The notes under the pieces are model-generated. The model was given only the letters and a program-made list of their open reading frames with translations. It ran no database searches and had not been told where the DNA came from. The position numbers and the translations under genes are program-made. DNA of 64,000 nt from Paenibacillus_AQ nitricinens (GTDB lineage Bacteria; Bacillota; Bacilli; Paenibacillales; Paenibacillaceae), in assembly GCF_052056485.1 (NCBI RefSeq), contig NZ_CP183948.1, positions 3,038,001 through 3,102,000 on the forward strand. The letters are read 5' to 3'. The first letter of the stretch is position 1. Every line of letters begins with the position of its first letter. Shown here in pieces: positions 43,107 to 51,787 of the stretch.

Positions 43107-44398
43107 TCAATCGTGAGTCGCCAAGATTTAATATTTTTATTTAGCTCGGTAAGGTCAGGAACCGGAACTGGCTCGTCGGATAGATTATATTTAGCTTTCA
43201 ATGCTAAAATCCGATAGACGCTCTCATCAATCCGTGATTCCTGTATCTTACCTTTTTTTACATGGTCCAGAAGATATTCTAATACCCGTTTCTCATTATC
43301 ATAGCCGTGAGCGATAAGTAAGATATCACTGCCTGCATTTATAGTATCTACCGCCGCTGTGGTAAGGTCGTAATTCTTCATGATAGCACCCATAGTTAGG
43401 TCATCTGTGATTACGAGTCCTTGATACTTCATGTCACCGCGAAGCAGCTCACCAATGATTTTATTTGATAAAGATGCGGGTTTATCGGAATCAAGCTTTG
43501 GAAACAAAATATGAGCGACCATAACGGCGTCCGTTCCCTCTTTAATTGCAGCTTGAAAAGGGAGCCATTCTAATTTAGCCAGTTCTTCAGCGGTCTTATT
43601 CACAATCGGCAGCTCAAGGTGGGAGTCGACAGCTGTATCACCGTGACCAGGGAAGTGTTTGACGACAGGAACAACACCTTCGCTCTCAATCCCTTTCATT
43701 TCGGCAATCCCTAGCGTACTGACTAGTTCAGCGGAGCTGCCGAAGGAACGATCTCCAATTACAGGATTATCTGGATTACTATTGATATCAAGGACGGGAG
43801 CGAAGTTCATATTAAATCCTGCTGACAATACTTCTCTAGCGAGCAGCTTGCCCATCATTTCGGCAGCATTAGCATCCTTACGGGTACCGACCTTTCCATT
43901 AGAGGGGAAAGAAGCATACTCCTTAGGCATCCGGCTGACTTTTCCGCCCTCCTGATCGATACTCATAAATAAAGGGGCAGGGTTGCCTCTGTTACTCTCT
44001 TTCATGGAATTAATGAGGCTGACCATACTCTTCAGGTCTTGAATATTGTTCTTATAAAGGATGATTCCACCGACTTTGTCTTCGGCAATCATCCTTTTTG
44101 CTTGATCATCTAGAACGGTTCCATCGATACCAACAAGGAGCATTTGTCCAATTTTCTCTTCAAGGCTCATACTGGAAACCTGAACAGCCATTGGATCACT
44201 CTCTGAGGAGGGAGCTGCTGTGGAACTGGTAACTGGCGTAGGTGTAGATTCAGCAGTCGGCGCATTTGTAGCGACAGCTTGAGAACTGTTACTGCTATTG
44301 GAGCAGCTAGTTAACAGAACCATAGATAACATAGCTGAAGTCAATAAGAGGGTGCCAGAGAATTTCAGTTTTAGGGTATTACGAGTGAATCTGTTCAT
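43100..44398 (-). CDS. nagZ: Beta-N-acetylhexosaminidase (NagZ-like, GH3) lipoprotein
   Basis: 432 residues. Signal peptide with lipobox 'MVLLTSCSNSS' (Cys32) and a Thr/Ser/Ala/Pro linker, then a GH3 N-terminal TIM barrel: 'KIGQMLLVGIDGTV', 'SIDQEGGKVSRMP', 'VVKHFPGHGDTAVDSHLELP' (His/Asp of the general acid loop) and the catalytic Asp region 'QGLVITDDLTMGAI'. It cleaves N-acetylglucosamine from muropeptides at the cell surface, in cell-wall recycling as NagZ (YbbD) of B. subtilis does. The second YbbD domain is absent. Confidence 0.92.
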   Translation of the reverse strand: MNRFTRNTLKLKFSGTLLLTSAMLSMVLLTSCSNSSNSSQAVATNAPTAESTPTPVTSSTAAPSSESDPMAVQVSSMSLEEKIGQMLLVGIDGTVLDDQAKRMIAEDKVGGIILYKNNIQDLKSMVSLINSMKESNRGNPAPLFMSIDQEGGKVSRMPKEYASFPSNGKVGTRKDANAAEMMGKLLAREVLSAGFNMNFAPVLDINSNPDNPVIGDRSFGSSAELVSTLGIAEMKGIESEGVVPVVKHFPGHGDTAVDSHLELPIVNKTAEELAKLEWLPFQAAIKEGTDAVMVAHILFPKLDSDKPASLSNKIIGELLRGDMKYQGLVITDDLTMGAIMKNYDLTTAAVDTINAGSDILLIAHGYDNEKRVLEYLLDHVKKGKIQESRIDESVYRILALKAKYNLSDEPVPVPDLTELNKNIKSWRLTIEK

Positions 44399-44526
44399 TA
44401 AAAAAGACGTCCCTTCGTTGCTTATTTAGATGTCAGAAGGATGAATCCTTGCTGACTTAGATACTCGGTGATAAGATGAACTTAAATCTTTACATATAAA
44501 AAATTGAATTATGAGGTGACGGAAAG

Positions 44527-45030
44527 ATGAAAGATGGATTAGTAAACGCACTTAATGAACAGATGAATTTCGAGTTTTATTCCGCTCATGTTTATCTAGC
44601 TATGGCAGCCTATTGTTCCGGTGAAAGTCTGGATGGTTTCGCAAACTTTTTCTTAATTCAAGCAGAAGAAGAACGGTTCCATGCCATGAAAATCTATAAA
44701 TTTCTAAATGATCGCGATAATCGGGCGACACTTGAAGCTCTACCAGAGCCGAAGAACGAATACAATTCAATGCTGGATGCTTTTGAACATGCATTTGCGC
44801 ATGAGCAACAAAATACGAAACGCTTCTATCACTTGGCTGACTTGGCGTTGGATGAGCGTGAACACGCAACGATCTACTTCTTGAAATGGTTTATTGACGA
44901 GCAAGTAGAAGAGGAAGCGCTCTTTAGCAACATCATTAGCAAACTGAAAAGAATTGATAAAGATAGCAACGCCTTCTACATGCTGGATGCTGAATTTGCT
45001 GCACGTACTTTTACAGCGCCTGCTGAGTAA
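44527..45030 (+). CDS. ftnA: Ferritin (bacterial non-haem, FtnA type)
   Basis: 167 residues, a four-helix bundle. Ferroxidase ligands are visible: Glu17 in 'QMNFEFYSAHVY', Glu50 and His53 in 'AEEERFHAMKIYKF', Glu94 in 'EHAFAHEQQ' and Glu127-130 in 'IDEQVEEEALF'. It oxidises and stores iron in the cytoplasm. GAGGTGACGGAAAG precedes ATG. It is monocistronic, with a terminator at once after it; a Fur or PerR box was looked for upstream but none was certain. Confidence 0.93.
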   Translation: MKDGLVNALNEQMNFEFYSAHVYLAMAAYCSGESLDGFANFFLIQAEEERFHAMKIYKFLNDRDNRATLEALPEPKNEYNSMLDAFEHAFAHEQQNTKRFYHLADLALDEREHATIYFLKWFIDEQVEEEALFSNIISKLKRIDKDSNAFYMLDAEFAARTFTAPAE

Positions 45031-45048
45031 GTTGAGTTACTGAAATCC

Positions 45049-45078
45049 AGAAGCCTGAGAAATCAGGCTTCTTTTATT
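45049..45078. terminator. Bidirectional rho-independent terminator
   Basis: AGAAGCCTGA (45049-45058) / TCAGGCTTCT (45063-45072), 4-nt loop, with TTTATTT after it. It lies between the ferritin gene and the converging propeller gene. Confidence 0.88.
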
Positions 45079-46432
45079 TAACTGATGAAGGTAGTTTAAT
45101 GGCAAGCAGCTTATTATCCGTTCGAATCATCAGCATGCCTCCGGTTTTAAGCGAAGGAGTAAAGTTACGAGATCCTGTATTCACGGTAAAAATAGGCTTC
45201 AAAGTCAACAGATCATAAGCGTGAAATAGGCCATCTGATTGTCCGCTATAAACCACGTTTCCAAAAAGATCCGTCTGAACGACAGGATTCTCCCCATTAT
45301 TGAGGACTACACCTTGCCCATTTCCAAGTTTAAGTGCAGATAATGTACCCGTATCATAATTGGAATATAACATTCTTTGCTGATGAACTTGGTGAAGTGG
45401 ATAATCCTTCTCTTTAGCCATAGAGGTCCAGGTTTGAACAGGTTTACCTTCCGCTGAGTAATTCCAGAAATTATATTTCACAAGCTTGCTGCCCTGAAAA
45501 ATATAGAAGTCATTTCCGTCCAAGAACGCCGTCCCATTGACACCACCAAATACGAACACTCCATCTTTATTCTCGGTATCTGTCCATTTATATAAACGTT
45601 CTCCTTTAAGTTCACCCGTTTTTACGTTGAATACAGAAACTTTTACATTACGATTTACAGGGTTATCATCAAGCATTAACGTATTGGTCATGGAGTAGAG
45701 AAGGCCATCCTTTACTGCTAGTGGCCACCATTGTCGGGTCTGGTCCCATAGTTTTTTGCCTGTCAGACTGTCATAAGCGGCAAGAGCGGCAGTTGTTAAG
45801 GCTCCCTGAGAGAGATAACTTCGAACAACAACCCCATCGGTTTCCATAAGTTCTGATAAGCCTGTAAAGTTATTGCTCTCCTCGACAGCCTTCCATTTGA
45901 TCTTCCCACTGACAGCATCGACCGCTGCAAGTTGACTCTCTTGTGTTACATAAATGGTGGAGCCTAACCGTTGTATACTTGTGGCTTTAGGTAGTGATAA
46001 TGAAGCCGACCATGCTTTTTTACCAGCTTCATTAACAGCATACAGAGAGCCACTTTGGGTCAGTCCGTAGATATATCCATTACTGTAAGTGAACAATGGA
46101 GCTAATGCACTTCCGAATTCCCACATTTTTTTACCTGTTATAGCATTCAATGCGACTAGTTTTTCATTCCGCTGCAAGGCAAAAACTTTCCCATTCTCGG
46201 CAAGGGCTGTAACGTACTGCTCAGTAATCCGATCTTCTTTTAAGATAGCGGTCGAAAACGACCATACAGGAGTAAGAGTGGGTGCTTTGACTTCATTGTA
46301 ATAAGGATAGCTTGTACTTATGACGGCTTGTTCTGCGGAAATGACGGATAATGATCCGTTGTAAGCTATTGGGGATGCAATGCATGTAACAGCTAAAACT
46401 TTAATCATAGTCTTGTGCAAAGACTGAATCAT
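45074..46432 (-). CDS. Secreted PQQ-like beta-propeller repeat protein
   Basis: 452 residues. A signal peptide ('IKVLAVTCIASPIAYNGS') is followed by repeated propeller blades of the PQQ/BamB type: 'VALNAITGKKMWEFGSAL', 'YAVNEAGKKAWSASL', 'AAVDAVSGKIKWKAVEES', 'AAYDSLTGKKLWDQT', 'SVFNVKTGELKGERLYKW'. GAGGAG before 46432 sets this start; the longer reading from 46501 lacks a ribosome binding site. Extracellular; role unknown, perhaps a scaffold or sensor. No PQQ-dependent enzyme domain is seen. Confidence 0.85.
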   Translation of the reverse strand: MIQSLHKTMIKVLAVTCIASPIAYNGSLSVISAEQAVISTSYPYYNEVKAPTLTPVWSFSTAILKEDRITEQYVTALAENGKVFALQRNEKLVALNAITGKKMWEFGSALAPLFTYSNGYIYGLTQSGSLYAVNEAGKKAWSASLSLPKATSIQRLGSTIYVTQESQLAAVDAVSGKIKWKAVEESNNFTGLSELMETDGVVVRSYLSQGALTTAALAAYDSLTGKKLWDQTRQWWPLAVKDGLLYSMTNTLMLDDNPVNRNVKVSVFNVKTGELKGERLYKWTDTENKDGVFVFGGVNGTAFLDGNDFYIFQGSKLVKYNFWNYSAEGKPVQTWTSMAKEKDYPLHQVHQQRMLYSNYDTGTLSALKLGNGQGVVLNNGENPVVQTDLFGNVVYSGQSDGLFHAYDLLTLKPIFTVNTGSRNFTPSLKTGGMLMIRTDNKLLAIKLPSSVK

Positions 46433-46539
46433 CGTTTCACGCTCCTCAAAATAGTGATTACTATAATTAGACATTATAAATGGCAAAAAGTTACTATTCA
46501 TAAGAATGGAATTAAAGTTGAACTAAGGCAAACTATGTT

Positions 46540-46679
46540 ACACTCCGCAAAACAGTTATGACCTAGCAACTCTATTTGACGGAGGGAACTATTACGCCTC
46601 TTAGCAACACTGTTTCTCTAGACCCACCCGAATCTCGGAGTGTAGTATAGAACAATACTATTCTTTGGGGGTTCTTTTT
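46540..46679 (+). promoter_or_regulatory. Structured 5' leader before a cation efflux gene: NiCo (czcD) riboswitch candidate
   Basis: About 105 nt are closed by an 8-bp helix ACACTCCG (46540-46547) / CGGAGTGT (46636-46643). Inside, AAACAGT (46550-46556)/ACTGTTT pairs, and a GAGG..CCTC hairpin is flanked by two copies of (C/T)TAGCAAC. The size, multi-helix shape and position before a CDF-type Co/Ni/Zn exporter fit the NiCo riboswitch class. Downstream, AGTATAG..AATACTAT and AGAAC..GTTCT followed by a T run could form a terminator that reaches the start region. The class call is from position and shape, not from a covariance search. Confidence 0.5.
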
Positions 46680-47549
46680 TTGGAAAATTACAACGACATC
46701 AAACAAGGTGAAAAAGGAGCATGGCTAAGCATAGTTACCTACATATTCCTATCCGCCATAAAACTGTTTATTGGTACGGTCGCTGGATCTCAAGCGCTAC
46801 TTGCAGATGGACTGAACAACAGTACGGATATTATCGCTTCTATCGCCATACTAATCGGCCTTAAGATCTCCAGGAGACCGCCGGATTCCAATCATAGCTA
46901 TGGGCATTTTAGAGCAGAGACCGTAGCATCCTTAATTGCTTCATTCATTATGATTGTGGTAGGACTTCAAGTGCTGTACCAGGGTGTGAACAAATTTATT
47001 CAACCCGAACTGGAAAGTCCAGATCTTATAGCAGCCTGGACGGCAGTTTTTTGTGCTGTGATAATGATGGGCGTGTATATGTATAATATTAGACTGGCCC
47101 GTTCTATTAATAGTAACGCTATGCGAGCTGTAGCACTAGATAATCGATCAGATGCTTTAGTTAGCATAGGTGCTTTTGTCGGGATTGTAGCTTCTGGATT
47201 TGGAATTCCATGGCTTGATCCGCTTACAGCGATTATTGTTGGCCTGATTATCTGTAAGACGGCATGGGATATCTTTAGTAAAGCTACACATGACTTAACG
47301 GATGGTTTTGATGCCGAAGAGCTTGAACTCATGAAAGAAACCGTCGCTGAAATTGAAGGTGTGCAATCTATAAAAGATATCAAAGCTCGCATCCACGGGA
47401 ATAACGTGCTAGTAGATACAACTGTATTAGTAGATTCCGAGCTTAGTGTGGTGCAGAGCCATGATATTACGGAAGAAATCGAAGAACAATTGAAAGACCG
47501 GCACCAAGTTTCAAATGTGCTTGTCCACATAGAACCTGTAATGAAGTAG
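46680..47549 (+). CDS. Cation diffusion facilitator (CzcD/YdbO-like) metal efflux protein
   Basis: 289 residues with six membrane helices. Metal-site motifs are 'LLADGLNNSTDIIAS' (helix II), 'SNHSYGHFRAETVAS' and 'ALDNRSDALVSIGAF' (helix V). The C-terminal cytoplasmic domain ('SIKDIKARIHGNNVLVDTTV') matches the CDF metal-sensing fold. TTG 46680 is the likely start, 8 nt after GGGGG; the residues then read 'MENYNDIKQGEKGAWLS', as in relatives. A TTG at 46665 is less likely. It exports divalent cations such as Zn, Co, Ni, Fe or Mn. Confidence 0.92.
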   Translation: MENYNDIKQGEKGAWLSIVTYIFLSAIKLFIGTVAGSQALLADGLNNSTDIIASIAILIGLKISRRPPDSNHSYGHFRAETVASLIASFIMIVVGLQVLYQGVNKFIQPELESPDLIAAWTAVFCAVIMMGVYMYNIRLARSINSNAMRAVALDNRSDALVSIGAFVGIVASGFGIPWLDPLTAIIVGLIICKTAWDIFSKATHDLTDGFDAEELELMKETVAEIEGVQSIKDIKARIHGNNVLVDTTVLVDSELSVVQSHDITEEIEEQLKDRHQVSNVLVHIEPVMK

Positions 47550-47691
47550 AAACGGCCAATAAAGTGTGATTTTCCTTTGGATGGATATGGGATTTTCCTT
47601 GTGATGTTATTAACAGATCTTTTATGCGGAAAGGTGGAGAATTAATTGTATTTATCAATATGTAAATTTTAGGGAACGGAATGGTGATTTT

Positions 47692-48102
47692 GTGATTGAA
47701 TGGAAGGATTCTTATGATATCGGTGTAGAGAAAATAGACTGTCAGCACAGACAGTTGCTGGCGAAATTGAACGAATTTTTTGATGCATGCAGTAAGCAGC
47801 AAGGGAAAGAGAAGATCGAAGAAACGCTGAAATTCTTGAAGGAATATACCATCGAGCATTTTAGCAATGAAGAGCAATTGATGGAAGAGATTGATTTTCC
47901 TGAATTGGCGGAACATCGTAAGACGCATGTCGATTTTGTAAAAGCCGTTCTTGAATTAGAAGAAACGATCAAAACTAAGGGAGTCTCCGTTCTCTCAACG
48001 ATTAAGCTTAACCGTACGTTAACCGACTGGCTTCTGAATCACATTAATAAATGCGATAAGCTAATTGGTGAGTGTATGGCCACCCGTGATCGAGCGGTAT
48101 AA
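47692..48102 (+). CDS. Bacteriohemerythrin
   Basis: 136 residues. Diiron ligands of the hemerythrin four-helix bundle are present: His in 'IDCQHRQLL', His and Glu in 'EHFSNEEQLM', His/His in 'HRKTHVDFV' and His...Asp in 'LNHINKCDKLIG'. It binds O2, and possibly NO or iron, in the cytoplasm. GTG 47692 is used, with only a weak ribosome binding site. It follows the CDF gene by 143 bp and is probably separately transcribed. Confidence 0.92.
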   Translation: MIEWKDSYDIGVEKIDCQHRQLLAKLNEFFDACSKQQGKEKIEETLKFLKEYTIEHFSNEEQLMEEIDFPELAEHRKTHVDFVKAVLELEETIKTKGVSVLSTIKLNRTLTDWLLNHINKCDKLIGECMATRDRAV

Positions 48103-48119
48103 CTGATTACCTCCAACGA

Positions 48120-48148
48120 AGATGCCGACGGGCATTTTCTTTTTTTTT
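48120..48148 (+). terminator. Rho-independent terminator
   Basis: ATGCC (48122-48126) / GGCAT (48131-48135) with a T-rich tail of more than nine T. Short but typical. Confidence 0.7.
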
Positions 48149-48290
48149 GACGGGGAATGTGATAAAGAATTGTGGTATGTTATTTGATACGTTTTCCGAA
48201 GACAGCACCGTAATTTATACTGGGTTAACGGTTTGTGTTATGATTTGAGATAAGACGTATAGAGTTAGTATGGTAAAGGGGAGTGGAACG

Positions 48291-49484
48291 ATGAAAACAT
48301 TACGAATGTTAGCTTCAGGGTTTGCTATGCTGCTTATTCTGGGCCTTGTAAATTTTTACATTGGGTATCACGGTTGGCTGCTTGTCCATGAATGGTTCTC
48401 AGGTGCTTCCGCTGTTCTGTTCTGGACATTGTTCCTGCTTGTTGCCTTTGCGTATGTCATTGGAATGATACCGTGGCCTACAATAGTGAAGCCGTTAGCC
48501 AGATTCTTCAAAGTGATTGGGTCGTATTATCTAGCTTGCATGGAATTTGCTATTATCATGTTGCCATTAGCTGATCTGTTATATGTGCTGCTGGGCTGGA
48601 TGGGTGTCGATCGAACGCGCTACATCTCAGAAGCGGGTGGTACATTGCTAATATTATTGGTTGTTTTTCTAGTCTGGGGTTCGATCAACGCTTGGAGTAC
48701 AGTAGTTCGTACACATCCTATTCCCATTGATAAATCCATCGGAACTAGTACACCACTTACCATCGCGGTTGCATCCGATCTGCATTTAGGGAATATCGTC
48801 GGCAATCGGCATCTCAAAAAAATGGTTGCCCAGATGAATGCTATGAAGCCTGATGTGATATTGCTGGCTGGGGATGTACTTGACGATAGTATTGAGCCTT
48901 TTATTCGCAATCGTATGAGTGAACAGCTGAAACAACTAAAAGCACGTCATGGTGTCTACGCGGTACTGGGCAATCACGAATATTACGGTGGTTCAATTAA
49001 GGAATATACAGATTTAATGAGAAGCATAGGCATTAAAGTTCTACAGGATGAAGTTGAAGAAGTGGCGGGAACGTATATTGTAGGTCGAAAAGATAAGACT
49101 GCCGAGACGATGGAAGCCGGTGGCAGATTGAGCGTTAACTCCTTATTGAATGGCCTTGATCTGACACGTCCTGTGATCATGATGGATCATCAGCCAACCG
49201 GATTTGATGTCGCTGCCCAGGAAGGAGTAGATATTCTGCTCTCAGGGCATACGCACCGTGGACAGATTGCTCCTAATCACTGGATCACCAAGCGGTTGTT
49301 CGAACTGGACTGGGGTTACCTCCGCAAAGATAAGTTGCATGTCGTTGTTTCCTCTGGATATGGGACCTGGGGACCTCCAATCCGTCTAGCTAGCCGTTCG
49401 GAGATCATCAAGCTTGAAGTGGTATTAGAAGGAACTAAACAATACAGTGAAGAAGCCGTGTCTTCAAAGCCGGTGTTAATCTAA
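48291..49484 (+). CDS. Membrane-anchored metallophosphoesterase (YkuE-like)
   Basis: 397 residues. About four N-terminal membrane helices, then a calcineurin-like phosphoesterase domain with the dimetal motifs in order: 'VASDLHLGNIV' (DxH), 'LLAGDVLDD' (GD), 'VLGNHEYYGG' (GNHE) and 'LLSGHTHRGQIAP' (GHxH). ATG 48291 is set by GGGGAG upstream; reading from 48270 adds seven residues. It hydrolyses phosphate esters outside or at the membrane; the substrate is unknown. Confidence 0.9.
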   Translation: MKTLRMLASGFAMLLILGLVNFYIGYHGWLLVHEWFSGASAVLFWTLFLLVAFAYVIGMIPWPTIVKPLARFFKVIGSYYLACMEFAIIMLPLADLLYVLLGWMGVDRTRYISEAGGTLLILLVVFLVWGSINAWSTVVRTHPIPIDKSIGTSTPLTIAVASDLHLGNIVGNRHLKKMVAQMNAMKPDVILLAGDVLDDSIEPFIRNRMSEQLKQLKARHGVYAVLGNHEYYGGSIKEYTDLMRSIGIKVLQDEVEEVAGTYIVGRKDKTAETMEAGGRLSVNSLLNGLDLTRPVIMMDHQPTGFDVAAQEGVDILLSGHTHRGQIAPNHWITKRLFELDWGYLRKDKLHVVVSSGYGTWGPPIRLASRSEIIKLEVVLEGTKQYSEEAVSSKPVLI

Positions 49485-49505
49485 AAGAAATCTTTATGAT
49501 ATGAT

Positions 49506-49555
49506 GCTGCCCGAATCCGTAGAATTTTTCTGCGAGACGGGCAGCTTATTTTTTT
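49506..49555 (+). terminator. Rho-independent terminator
   Basis: GCTGCCCG (49506-49513) / CGGGCAGC (49538-49545) with a T tract (49546-49555). Loop of 24 nt. Confidence 0.82.
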
Positions 49556-49664
49556 GAAAAAATAAATCGAATTATATTGTTTACTTGACTGCCAACTATA
49601 TGTGTAGTTGTTCTAACCCTTTAAAGTTGATACTATGGGTTCATCCGTTATTCAGGGAGTGTAA

Positions 49665-50345
49665 ATGATGAAAAAGATTTTAGTAGCAGATGATGATAGT
49701 AATATTCGTACATTATTAAAGCATGTATTGACCAGAGAAGGTTATCAAGTAATGGAGGCCAGCGATGGCCGGGACGCGATACATAAACTGAAAGAAAGCA
49801 TTGCGGATTTAGCCGTTGTGGATGTGATGATGCCACATGTGGATGGGTTGGAGCTATGCCAGCATATAAGAGAAACATATGATATACCGATCATTTTGTT
49901 AACAGCCCGGCAACAGCTAAGTGATAAAGAACAAGGCTATTTGCGGGGGACAGATGATTATGTAACGAAACCTTTTGAGCCGGAAGAATTGTTGTTTCGG
50001 ATCAAAGCTTTATTTCGGCGTTATTCCATCGCTTCAGATGATCGGATTCGCTTGAATTCACTTGTTATCGATCGTAAAAATTATGAGATCACTGATGGTG
50101 ATGAAGTACTATTGTTACCGGTAAAGGAATTTGAACTGCTCGCACAACTGGCCCAATATCCTGGAAGATTGTATTCACGCAGTGAGTTGATTGAGCTAGT
50201 ATGGGGAATGGATTATGAAGGTGATGAACGCACGGTGGATGTACATATCAAGCGATTGCGTCAACGATTTGTGGATTATCAGAATGACTTTGTGATTCGG
50301 ACGGTACGGGGAATTGGATATAAATTGGAGATGGTGAGCTCGTGA
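49665..50345 (+). CDS. hssR: HssR, haem-responsive OmpR-type response regulator
   Basis: 226 residues. A receiver domain carries the phospho-acceptor Asp53 in 'LAVVDVMMPHVDG', and 'LTARQQLSDKEQGYLRGTDD' followed by 'YVTKPFEPEELLFRIKAL' closely matches Staphylococcus HssR. The OmpR winged helix ends 'MDYEGDERTVDVHIKRLRQR'. It begins with GGGAGTG. It overlaps hssS by 4 bp. It controls the haem exporter downstream through the direct-repeat box at 51725. Confidence 0.92.
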   Translation: MMKKILVADDDSNIRTLLKHVLTREGYQVMEASDGRDAIHKLKESIADLAVVDVMMPHVDGLELCQHIRETYDIPIILLTARQQLSDKEQGYLRGTDDYVTKPFEPEELLFRIKALFRRYSIASDDRIRLNSLVIDRKNYEITDGDEVLLLPVKEFELLAQLAQYPGRLYSRSELIELVWGMDYEGDERTVDVHIKRLRQRFVDYQNDFVIRTVRGIGYKLEMVSS

Positions 50346-51718
50346 AGTCTTTGTATGTGAGAATGTGCATTCTCTTTTGCTCGGCCATTGTGGTGAGCAG
50401 CCTTCTTGGCTTCTTGGTGTCTAATATTTATTACCAAGCTCAGATTAAATCGCAGAACGATGCGAAGCTTACGGGGATGGCCATTGAAATCCAGCAGTTT
50501 GCAGAATCTCACCCGGAATCTATGGAGGATTACCTGCGAAGTGTAGCTGTACTGGGATATAAGATCTATTTAACTGATGCAGAAGGTCAATCCCGGTTTT
50601 ACGGCAAGCCATTTCGGAAAGAGGATTTAGATCCGCAACAATTAGAGAAGGTCCTGAATGGACAAGTGTATCACGGTGTTGCTGAGTTTCCTGACAGCGC
50701 ATTTATTACAGGTTTTTTTGATAATCAATTACGCAATACGATAGGTGTTCCTATTGAAGTCAATCATGAGACATTTGCATTATTCGTGCGGCCGGATGCA
50801 GAGGTTCAGTTCGGTGAACTGCGCGTGTTTTTTGCTGTCATCATCGGTTTTACCGTGTTATTCAGTCTAGGATTCGTCATGATCAGCGTACTGCATGTGG
50901 TCAGACCCATCACTCGTTTGACAACGGCGACTAAACGGATTTCAAAAGGCAGATATGATATTAAATTAAATACGTGGCGCCGGGATGAGATTGGCCAGTT
51001 AGCCTCACACTTTATGATTATGAGTCGTGAGCTGGAACGGACCAATCGTGCCCGTCAAGAGTTTGTTGCGAATGTATCGCATGAAATCGAATCGCCATTA
51101 ACTTCTATTCAAGGATTTGCCCAAACCCTTAAAGATCCTACATTACCAGAGGATGAACGGATAGAGTACCTCAATATCATTGATCAAGAAAGCCATCGTC
51201 TATCGATGCTTAGTAAACAGCTGCTAACGTTATCTTCCCTCGATTATGATCCGGATTCCCTGCAGAAGAAACCTATAGATTTGCGTGCACAGCTGCGGCA
51301 GGTTGTACAAATCATGGAGTGGAGATTAACAGAGAAGCAATTAGCGGTTCGTTTAATTCTTACGGACATTAGCGTACATGGTGATTCTAATCTATTGTAT
51401 CAGGTGTGGATGAACCTCATTACTAATGCTATCAAATATACACCTGCTGAGGGGTCCATTATGATTTCCGCAAAGCTAGACGAAGGGAATTGTGTAGTAA
51501 CCTTTTCGGATACTGGGGAAGGCATTCCTGCAGAAGATTTACCGCTCATCTTTGACCGTTTTTATAAAGTCGACCGGGCACGTACACGAGAAACACATAG
51601 TAGCGGTCTTGGACTAGCGATTACGCAAAAAATTGTAGAGACACATAACGGAACCATAGAGGTATCCAGTACAATTGGCAAAGGCACGACCTTTACTGTA
51701 ACTCTTCCGCTTTTGTAA
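50342..51718 (+). CDS. hssS: HssS, haem-sensing histidine kinase
   Basis: 458 residues. Two membrane helices (~9-30 and ~160-182) border an extracellular sensor that retains HssS-like stretches 'SRFYGKPFRKEDLDPQQLEK', 'YHGVAEFPDSAFITGFFDN' and 'ALFVRPDAEVQFGELRVFF'. HAMP, H-box 'VANVSHEIESPLTSIQ' and ATPase motifs ('NLITNAIKYTP', 'FDRFYKVDRARTRETHSSG', 'GLGLAIT') follow. GTG 50342 overlaps the hssR stop. In Staphylococcus it senses haem-related membrane stress and phosphorylates HssR. Confidence 0.92.
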   Translation: MKSLYVRMCILFCSAIVVSSLLGFLVSNIYYQAQIKSQNDAKLTGMAIEIQQFAESHPESMEDYLRSVAVLGYKIYLTDAEGQSRFYGKPFRKEDLDPQQLEKVLNGQVYHGVAEFPDSAFITGFFDNQLRNTIGVPIEVNHETFALFVRPDAEVQFGELRVFFAVIIGFTVLFSLGFVMISVLHVVRPITRLTTATKRISKGRYDIKLNTWRRDEIGQLASHFMIMSRELERTNRARQEFVANVSHEIESPLTSIQGFAQTLKDPTLPEDERIEYLNIIDQESHRLSMLSKQLLTLSSLDYDPDSLQKKPIDLRAQLRQVVQIMEWRLTEKQLAVRLILTDISVHGDSNLLYQVWMNLITNAIKYTPAEGSIMISAKLDEGNCVVTFSDTGEGIPAEDLPLIFDRFYKVDRARTRETHSSGLGLAITQKIVETHNGTIEVSSTIGKGTTFTVTLPLL

Positions 51719-51724
51719 CTCGTT

Positions 51725-51744
51725 ATTCATACTCCGTTCATTTT
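51725..51744 (+). promoter_or_regulatory. HssR-box direct repeat upstream of hrtB
   Basis: ATTCATACT-CC-GTTCATTTT (51725-51744) matches the known Staphylococcus HssR repeat GTTCATATT-N2-GTTCATATT at 7 of 9 and 8 of 9 positions, with the same 2-base spacing. A -10-like TATACA (51763-51768) lies downstream of it, so it is in the activator position. Confidence 0.75.
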
Positions 51745-51787
51745 CATCTTCTAAACTGTGACTATACAGATTAGAAGGAGTGGTAAT

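Noticed and set aside
47000..47530. 176-codon antisense frame inside the CDF gene
   Set aside because: Ser/Thr/Ile-rich complement of a membrane-protein gene; no start signals.
47565..47606. Two GATTTTCCTT copies after the CDF gene
   Set aside because: Only two copies, no link to a promoter or hairpin; not more than expected in AT-rich DNA.
49593..49612. AACTA..TAGTT palindrome upstream of hssR as an operator
   Set aside because: Short and AT-rich with no matching copy elsewhere; could be chance.
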